Source of the DNA: Companilactobacillus nodensis DSM 19682 = JCM 14932 = NBRC 107160
Lineage (GTDB): Bacteria; Bacillota; Bacilli; Lactobacillales; Lactobacillaceae
Direction of reading: 5' to 3'
Length of the DNA stretch: 64,000 nucleotides
Assembly (NCBI RefSeq): GCF_000615905.1
Contig: NZ_BAMN01000005.1
Span: forward strand, 1 to 64,000
Shown: piece by piece, positions 58,580-64,000 of the stretch
How the letters are laid out: each line of letters starts with the position of its first letter
How positions within the stretch are numbered: the stretch's first letter is position 1
The notes under the pieces: model-generated
Database searches by the model: none
What the model saw: the letters and a program-made list of their open reading frames with translations, nothing else
Told to the model about the DNA's origin: nothing
Program-made: the position numbers and the translations under genes

Positions 58580-59881
58580 TTATTGTCCAACCGCATTCTT
58601 ATAAATATTTGAAATTGTTTTCTCATAATCGGCATTTGAAACTCCAAAGACGATTTTCATGTCGCTACCTTCTTGAATCACCAATCTGATATTGATCAGA
58701 CTTTTATCGAGGTATTGCATAATACGCCCAGCAATGGCAGGACGACTGCTTAACTCTGTTGAAACGGCCGCAATCAGAGCAATATTGTCGTTAACGTAAA
58801 CTTCATCAAGATTACACTTGCTCTTCAGCTCTGACATCACGACATTTAGAATTCCCTTTAGTTCATGTTGGGGCAATAAGAATCTAAATGAATCTGTTCC
58901 TGACGGAACTGAATCGACAACCAAATTGTGTTTTTGAAAAATCGATAAGACACTTTGCAGGATTTCAAGATGCTTATTCAATTGATACTTCTTAACAGTG
59001 ATGATCGTATAATTCTTCTTACCAGCAATTCCTGTAATAAGTTGTTTACTATTACGTTTAATACGATCAACAACTAATGTTCCGCCGCTATGTGGGTGAT
59101 TTGTGTTGAGGATCTTTGTAGGAATATTCTTCACTCTAACAGGTTGCACAGCTTCTTCTTGGAAGACATTGAATCCCATATATGACAATTCTTGCAGTTC
59201 ACCATATGTCAACGAATCAATACGCTTGCACTTGCTGACGATTCTTGGATCTGCCATCAAGATTCCTGAAACATCTGTCCAATTTTCATACAAGTCGGCA
59301 TTCAAAATATTAGCTAGAATAGCTCCAGAAATATCACTACCACCACGTTGCATCAATTGAATATTGTTATTTTGACTACCGTAGAAGCCAGGTACAACAA
59401 TCTTTTCGTTTTCAGAATATAAATTTGCTAGCTTATCAGCAGTAGCTGACATATCGATCTCACCATTTGAGAATGTCATGAAGTCAGCTGCATCAATGAA
59501 TTTGAAGCCTAAGTATGCAGCCATGAGATGTGCCGTTAAGAATTCACCACGAGAAATCAAATAGTCACTTGAACAACTTTTCAAGTTATTTTCAATAATT
59601 TTAATTTCATTTTCAATATCAAAATCGATTTTTAAATTATTTTTGATCTTCAAAAATCTTTCAACAATCTTATCTAAAACCTCTGAATAATCAGAATCAT
59701 TTAATCTGAGTTTATCAAGATTGATCAATAAATCTGTAATCTTGATTTTTTCAGCAGCACTTTTACCTGCTGCACTAACAACGACCACTTTACGTTCGTT
59801 GTCATCATCAATAATTGCTTTTACTTTTGCGAATTGTTCTGCGTCGGCAACTGAGCTGCCACCAAATTTAACTACTTTCAT
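58580..59881 (-). CDS. Aspartate kinase
   Basis: A 433-residue aspartokinase: KVVKFGGSSVADAEQFAKV at the start, VVVSAAGKS, FVIDA-like FKFIDAADFM, QRGGSDISGAILANIL (substrate loop), and two ACT domains in the C-terminal 150 residues (TIITVKKYQLNKHLEILQSVL; INIRLVIQEGSDMKIVFGV). It phosphorylates aspartate, first step to threonine, methionine and lysine. Its ATG overlaps the stop of the homoserine dehydrogenase gene (TAATG), so translation is coupled, and its likely end product is threonine. The symbol depends on nomenclature (thrA or lysC). Confidence 0.93.
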   Translation of the reverse strand: MKVVKFGGSSVADAEQFAKVKAIIDDDNERKVVVVSAAGKSAAEKIKITDLLINLDKLRLNDSDYSEVLDKIVERFLKIKNNLKIDFDIENEIKIIENNLKSCSSDYLISRGEFLTAHLMAAYLGFKFIDAADFMTFSNGEIDMSATADKLANLYSENEKIVVPGFYGSQNNNIQLMQRGGSDISGAILANILNADLYENWTDVSGILMADPRIVSKCKRIDSLTYGELQELSYMGFNVFQEEAVQPVRVKNIPTKILNTNHPHSGGTLVVDRIKRNSKQLITGIAGKKNYTIITVKKYQLNKHLEILQSVLSIFQKHNLVVDSVPSGTDSFRFLLPQHELKGILNVVMSELKSKCNLDEVYVNDNIALIAAVSTELSSRPAIAGRIMQYLDKSLINIRLVIQEGSDMKIVFGVSNADYEKTISNIYKNAVGQ

Positions 59882-61053
59882 TATGCGACTACCTCCATGG
59901 GTAAACTGGCCATAAAGGCTTTACTGTCAAAGGAAAGAACTTCTTTCATCAAATCATGCATCTTACCAGCCGAAATTTGTTCAACTCTGAGGAAATCTCC
60001 CTCATGATAAACTTTGTAATCCGAGAAAATATCACTGACATCGTATGATGAACGAACCAGATAATCACTCTTTGTTAAATTAGAACAATATTCAACTTTA
60101 CTATCAAAATCGCGAACCAAATGATCTTTGGCTTCTTTAATATCCAAAATATCTTGAACAACGGCATTAGCTGTTGGTAACATACCAGCACCTTGTCCGA
60201 AGAAGTCCAACTTACCAATTGTGTCTCCATTTAACGAAATCAAATTGTAGTTGTCAGGTGTATTAGCCTCAAGTGTGTGACTCTGGAACAATGTTGGTTC
60301 AACAATATAATCGAACTTATTTTCACGTTGATGTGTCTTACCGATCAACTTGATCGACATCCCTTTCTTAGCGAAATAATCAATGTCACTGGCGCTGATG
60401 TTGCGAATACCAAAAATCGGCATCTTGTCTTGATCAGCAATATCAATGTTATAAGCAATATCGGCACTAATGGATAACTTATTAGCTACATCAATTCCAT
60501 CAATATCAGCACTAGGATCAGCTTCAGCATAACCTAGTTTTTGAGCTTCTTTGAGGACCTCTGAAAATGATTGTCCACGTTTGCTCATTTGGTCAAGAAT
60601 GAAGTTGCTTGTTCCATTGAAGATTCCCTCAATAGAATTAACTTGATCAATGCGTAGAGCTTTTTCGAGTCCTTGAATCCAAGGAATACCACCGCCGACG
60701 CTAGCTTCGAAGTAAAACTTAACACCATTGTCACGAGCAGCTTCTGTGAATTCTTTGAGATATAATGCAATGACAGCTTTGTTAGCTGTAATAACATGTT
60801 TCTTATGTTTCAAGGCACTCAAGATGTATTCGTGGGCTGGTTCGATTCCACCAATTGCTTCTACTACTACATCCAGATCCTTATCATTTAGAATATCGTC
60901 AATACTATCTGTCATTTCTGGCAAGATACATTCTTTATTCTTACGAATCAGAATATGATCAACATGGAGGCTCTCGGTTTTACCATTAGCCTTCTTTACT
61001 ATTTCATAAACGCCTTTACCTACTGTACCAAAACCCAAAATAGCTATGTTCAT
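59881..61053 (-). CDS. hom: Homoserine dehydrogenase
   Basis: A 390-residue enzyme: NIAILGFGTVGKGVYEIV nucleotide-binding motif, VVEAIGGIEPAHEYILSALKHKKHVITANKAVIA, and the catalytic signature ASVGGGIPWIQGL with GIFNGTSNFILDQM and GYAEADPSADIDGIDVANKL. A short C-terminal region could be an ACT-like regulatory domain. GGAGG lies eight bases before ATG 61053. Reduces aspartate semialdehyde to homoserine. Operon with aspartokinase; divergent from thrC-thrB. Confidence 0.95.
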   Translation of the reverse strand: MNIAILGFGTVGKGVYEIVKKANGKTESLHVDHILIRKNKECILPEMTDSIDDILNDKDLDVVVEAIGGIEPAHEYILSALKHKKHVITANKAVIALYLKEFTEAARDNGVKFYFEASVGGGIPWIQGLEKALRIDQVNSIEGIFNGTSNFILDQMSKRGQSFSEVLKEAQKLGYAEADPSADIDGIDVANKLSISADIAYNIDIADQDKMPIFGIRNISASDIDYFAKKGMSIKLIGKTHQRENKFDYIVEPTLFQSHTLEANTPDNYNLISLNGDTIGKLDFFGQGAGMLPTANAVVQDILDIKEAKDHLVRDFDSKVEYCSNLTKSDYLVRSSYDVSDIFSDYKVYHEGDFLRVEQISAGKMHDLMKEVLSFDSKAFMASLPMEVVA

Positions 61054-61155
61054 GGTAATAACCTCCTGTTTTCTGTGTTCATTATTCGTAAACACTTGTT
61101 TTTTCTTTAAAAACAAGTTATCATAATAACATTCAATTTGCAAGGGGTTATAACT

Positions 61156-62642
61156 ATGAATAATTTATATACAAGTACAAGAAACAACCAAGTTAAGATT
61201 TCAGCTAAGGATGCAATACATCAAGGATTCTCCGACGATGGGGGACTATATGTCTTTCCAAATTTTGACAATGTATCTATTAATATAGAAGAATTAAAAA
61301 ATAAAAGTTATCAAGATATTGCCCAATTAGTCTTGAGACAACTGCTGCCAGACTTTTCAGATGAGGAAATCAATGAGTGTGTTAGTGCAGCCTACGACTC
61401 AAGCTTCGATACAGACGAAATAACCCCCGTCACCGATGTTGATAACTTCCACATTCTAGAATTATTCCACGGACCAACGAGTGCTTTTAAGGACGTTGGC
61501 TTACAACTACTTCCCCAATTAATGAAACATTCAATCGCCGACAAACGTGTCATGATCCTCACAGCCACAAGTGGAGACACTGGTAAAGCAGCCTTGGAGG
61601 GATTTAAGAATTCTGACAAAATTGCCATCACGGTCTTCTACCCACATAACGGTGTCAGCAAAGTTCAACAATTACAAATGGCTTCAACAGACGGTAATAA
61701 TACCGAAGTCGCTGCCATCGAGGGTAACTTCGATGATGCTCAAAGTAACGTCAAGAAAATCCTCAATGACGCTTCACTCAAGCAAGAATTAGGAAACAAT
61801 ATCAGTTTATCAAGTGCTAACTCAATTAACATAGGACGACTAATTCCTCAAATCGTCTACTACTTCTATTCATATAAGAAGTTAGTTGAAAACAATCAGA
61901 TCCATAACGGTGCTAAGGTAAACTTCAGCGTTCCGACTGGTAATTTTGGCGATGTCCTTGCTGGATACCTAGCCAAGCAATTAGGTCTGCCTGTTAACAA
62001 GTTCATCGTTGCCAGTAATGAAAACAATGTTCTAACAGACTTCTTCAACAGTGGTATCTACGACCGCAATCGTCCCTTCTTCAAGACCGTCGCCCCAAGT
62101 ATGGATATTCAAATTTCGAGTAACTTCGAACGTCTGCTCTATTACAAGAGCAATGGTGATACTGCGTACGTTAAACAACTGATGGACGAACTTGAAGCAA
62201 ACGGAAAATACCAAGTCTCCGACGAATTACTCAATAGCATTCAAGAAGACTTCTATTGTGGATATAGTACAGATAAGGAAATCAAAGAATCTATCCAAGA
62301 TGTCTACAATGAACAAGGTTATCTGATGGATCCACACACGGCAGTCGGATACAAAGTTATGCGTGACTATCAAAAAATCGACGACTCATGTCCAACAATT
62401 CTGTTGAGTACTGCCAGTCCATATAAGTTTGTCAAAGTCGTTGCTGAAGCAATTCTTGATGACAACCATGACAATGACCTTCAATTGATGAAAGATATTC
62501 AAGTAAAAACTGGCGTTGATATTCCAAAGAATCTAGCAACGTCTGGAACCTACCTATTCTCCACAAAGATGTCATCAAAAAAGACGACATGCGAGACTAT
62601 GTTAAATCAAAAGTGGAGGCTGACCTATATGATAAGAATTAA
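61156..62642 (+). pseudogene. thrC: Threonine synthase, frameshifted near the 3' end
   Basis: Reads as threonine synthase from ATG 61156: NLYTSTRNNQVKISAKDAIHQGFSDDGGLYVFP, PLP Lys112 in HGPTSAFKDVGLQ, TATSGDTGKAALEGF, VNFSVPTGNFGDVLAGY. At about 62538-62542 the frame shifts. The proper C-terminus (WNLPILHKDVIKKDDMRDYV...YDKN, TAA at 62640-62642) is one frame over and gives about 495 residues, exactly the family length. As written, the reading runs on into thrB and imitates a 780-residue fusion. One missing base (GCAAC-GTC) explains it. Confidence 0.9.
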
Positions 62643-63504
62643 AGTACCCGCAACTAGTGCCAATATTGGTGTTGGCTTCGATGCACTCGGATTAGCTGTT
62701 TCCTTCTACGGAACTGTTGAATTCAATGCAAGTGACGAAGAATTACAGATTGGTGGTTGTCCAAAAAAATACCAAAACAAAAACAATTTAATTTATCGTG
62801 CCTTTGTTAACGGGTGCGAATATCTAAAAAAAGATGTTCCAAACGTATCCATCGATATCAACAACGACATCCCTATCGCACGTGGTCTAGGAAGTTCAGC
62901 AGTCTGCATCGTTGCTGGATTAAAGGGTGCCAGTGCTTGGTTTGGCGACAGGTTATCTGATGAAGAGATACTAAATCTTGCCACAAAGATAGAAGGACAT
63001 CCAGACAACGTATCTCCAGCCATCTATGGCAATTTATGTGCTTCAATCAATCACGATGGTGACATTCAAGTGGCTCATTACAAAGTGGACAAAAGCTTGA
63101 ACTTCATTGCAATGATCCCCGACTATCATCTCAGCACTGAAGCAGCTCGTGAGGTATTACCCGACACAATGAGCTATGCCGACGCTATTTATCAAATCGG
63201 CCATTTAGGTGTTCTGATCAAAGCACTCGAATTAGGCGACATGTCGATGATCAAATCAGCTATTGTCGACAAGATGCATGAGCCATACCGTAAGAAACTG
63301 ATTCCCGACTACGACCAAGTTGCCAAAATTTGTGAAGAAGAAAATGTCATTCTCTACATTAGTGGCAGCGGATCAACTTTGATGGCAATCGCACAAGACG
63401 ACCAAGTCGACTCACTCTTTGACAAGATTTCAAGCCAGTTTCCTAACTGGCAAATCAAGCCTTTGTCGGTCGATACAACAGGTGCAACTACTGAAATAGT
63501 CTAA
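62629..63504 (+). CDS. thrB: Homoserine kinase
   Basis: A 291-residue GHMP kinase: KVPATSANIGVGFDALGLAVSFYG at the start, ATP loop PIARGLGSSAVCIVAGL (82-98), GHPDNVSPAIYGNLC, and SGSGSTLMAIA near the end. Phosphorylates homoserine, which thrC converts to threonine. ATG 62629 lies in the last codons of thrC (14-base overlap) with GGAGG ten bases upstream, the usual coupled thrC-thrB order. A strong terminator follows. Confidence 0.94.
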   Translation: MIRIKVPATSANIGVGFDALGLAVSFYGTVEFNASDEELQIGGCPKKYQNKNNLIYRAFVNGCEYLKKDVPNVSIDINNDIPIARGLGSSAVCIVAGLKGASAWFGDRLSDEEILNLATKIEGHPDNVSPAIYGNLCASINHDGDIQVAHYKVDKSLNFIAMIPDYHLSTEAAREVLPDTMSYADAIYQIGHLGVLIKALELGDMSMIKSAIVDKMHEPYRKKLIPDYDQVAKICEEENVILYISGSGSTLMAIAQDDQVDSLFDKISSQFPNWQIKPLSVDTTGATTEIV

Positions 63505-63511
63505 ACACATT

Positions 63512-63564
63512 AAGTGCCATAAGAAACGGCAACCCTCCCTGTCGTTTCCTATGGGCACTTTTTG
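63512..63564 (+). terminator. Terminator of thrC-thrB
   Basis: AAGTGCC-ATAAGAAACGG and TCGTTTCCTATGGGCACTT form a long stem with a 13-base loop and a T5 tail. Confidence 0.88.
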
Positions 63565-63663
63565 GTACCTACTGTACTTTAAAGTACGTAATTGTTTAAT
63601 TGATCTAACCCCTTATAATGATATTCATGTTCTAAAACACACATACATAAGGAGTTGAAAAAT

Positions 63664-64000
63664 ATGAACAACAAAAAAGTATCACCAACATGGATCTTAA
63701 TGTCATTAGCAATCAGTGCCTTTGCCATTGGATCAACTGAATTCATCAGTGTCGGAATTATGCCGATTCTGACTAAGACCTTCAATATTTCATTAGCAAC
63801 CGGTGGATTGACTGTCTCAATCTACGCTGCTGGAATTATGATCGGAGCTCCTATCTTAACTTTGATCACCAATCGCTGGAGTCGTAAAAAACTTCTGATC
63901 GGTATCATGGTTAGTTTCGTCATTGGTAATTTGATTGCCGCATTTGCTCCAACATTCTGGATTCTACTATTAGGTAGAATCGTCACAGCACTATCACACG
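63664..64000 (+). CDS. MFS transporter (DHA1 type), partial, runs off the right edge
   Basis: From ATG 63664 (AAGGAG site) at least 112 codons are open to the window end: SAFAIGSTEFISVGIMPILTKTFNISLATGGLTVSIYAAGIMIGAPILTL, then NRWSRKKLLIGIMV and LLGRIVTALSH. The first three segments and the loop match AraJ/YdhP-type 12-segment drug or sugar exporters, similar in type to the broken gene at 9372. The TEF motif in segment 1 is typical. Confidence 0.85.
   Translation, partial: MNNKKVSPTWILMSLAISAFAIGSTEFISVGIMPILTKTFNISLATGGLTVSIYAAGIMIGAPILTLITNRWSRKKLLIGIMVSFVIGNLIAAFAPTFWILLLGRIVTALSH

Noticed and set aside
61138-63504. A bifunctional threonine synthase-homoserine kinase fusion
   Set aside because: The true thrC C-terminus and stop lie in another frame, and thrB has its own start and ribosome site; one missing base creates the fusion.
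1-64000. Prophage, integrative element or insertion sequence
   Set aside because: No integrase, transposase, structural phage gene, tRNA attachment site or long terminal repeats could be found in the window.

Overview
The window is low-GC Firmicutes chromosomal DNA. It carries WxL and WxL-interacting surface proteins, SLAP-type and MucBP surface proteins, a cinnamoyl-esterase-like hydrolase, many MFS drug pumps and many small regulator/oxidoreductase pairs, with strong AGGAGG-type ribosome sites and frequent TTG starts. This points to a lactobacillus; the L-type-lectin/WxL genes and overall style suggest the Companilactobacillus (alimentarius/farciminis) group. The genus is an inference from gene content, not from a marker gene. 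There is no rRNA, tRNA, CRISPR array, phage or transposase gene.

Layout. 1-9.3 kb: an edge membrane fragment, GNAT acetyltransferase, CDF metal transporter, a TetR regulator with a YhgE/Pip-type export protein and its operator, a SLAP-repeat surface protein with a small membrane protein behind it, two MFS pumps (one apparently shortened internally), a LOG-family enzyme and an ArsR regulator. 9.3-19 kb: a frameshifted MFS pump, two copies of a type-I-toxin-antitoxin-like antisense RNA element, a NUDIX pseudogene and its intact paralogue, and oxidoreductases paired with TetR and HxlR regulators. 19-31.5 kb: lipoprotein, esterases, an unrecognised gene pair, aldo/keto reductase, SDR, acetyltransferase and LysR, two immunity-like proteins divergent from an XRE-TPR regulator, two inverted copies of a structured repeat, and a MazEF module. 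31.5-44.2 kb: MFS pump, MucBP protein, an OpuC/EgtU-like ABC importer with an Rrf2 regulator, a MerR/oxidoreductase pair, and an XRE - PLDc_N - ABC - B3/B4 operon. 44.3-55.3 kb: surface locus with a WxL-interacting protein, a WxL protein and three large lectin/WxL paralogues. 55.4-63.5 kb: a TrpXYZ-like ABC importer behind a phenylalanine-rich leader peptide and attenuator, then aspartokinase, homoserine dehydrogenase, threonine synthase and homoserine kinase (aspartate to threonine, lacking asd). The window closes in an MFS gene.

Two themes stand out. First, intergenic DNA holds several structured elements: paired repeats whose helices differ by compensating changes, and a leader-peptide attenuator not of the T-box kind. 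Second, at least five well-conserved genes (MFS at 9.4 kb, importer permease at 35 kb, ABC ATPase at 42.4 kb, WxL at 45.8 kb, thrC at 62.5 kb) are each broken by the apparent loss of one base. This suggests either sequencing/assembly error or recent decay, and affects how the annotation should be read.
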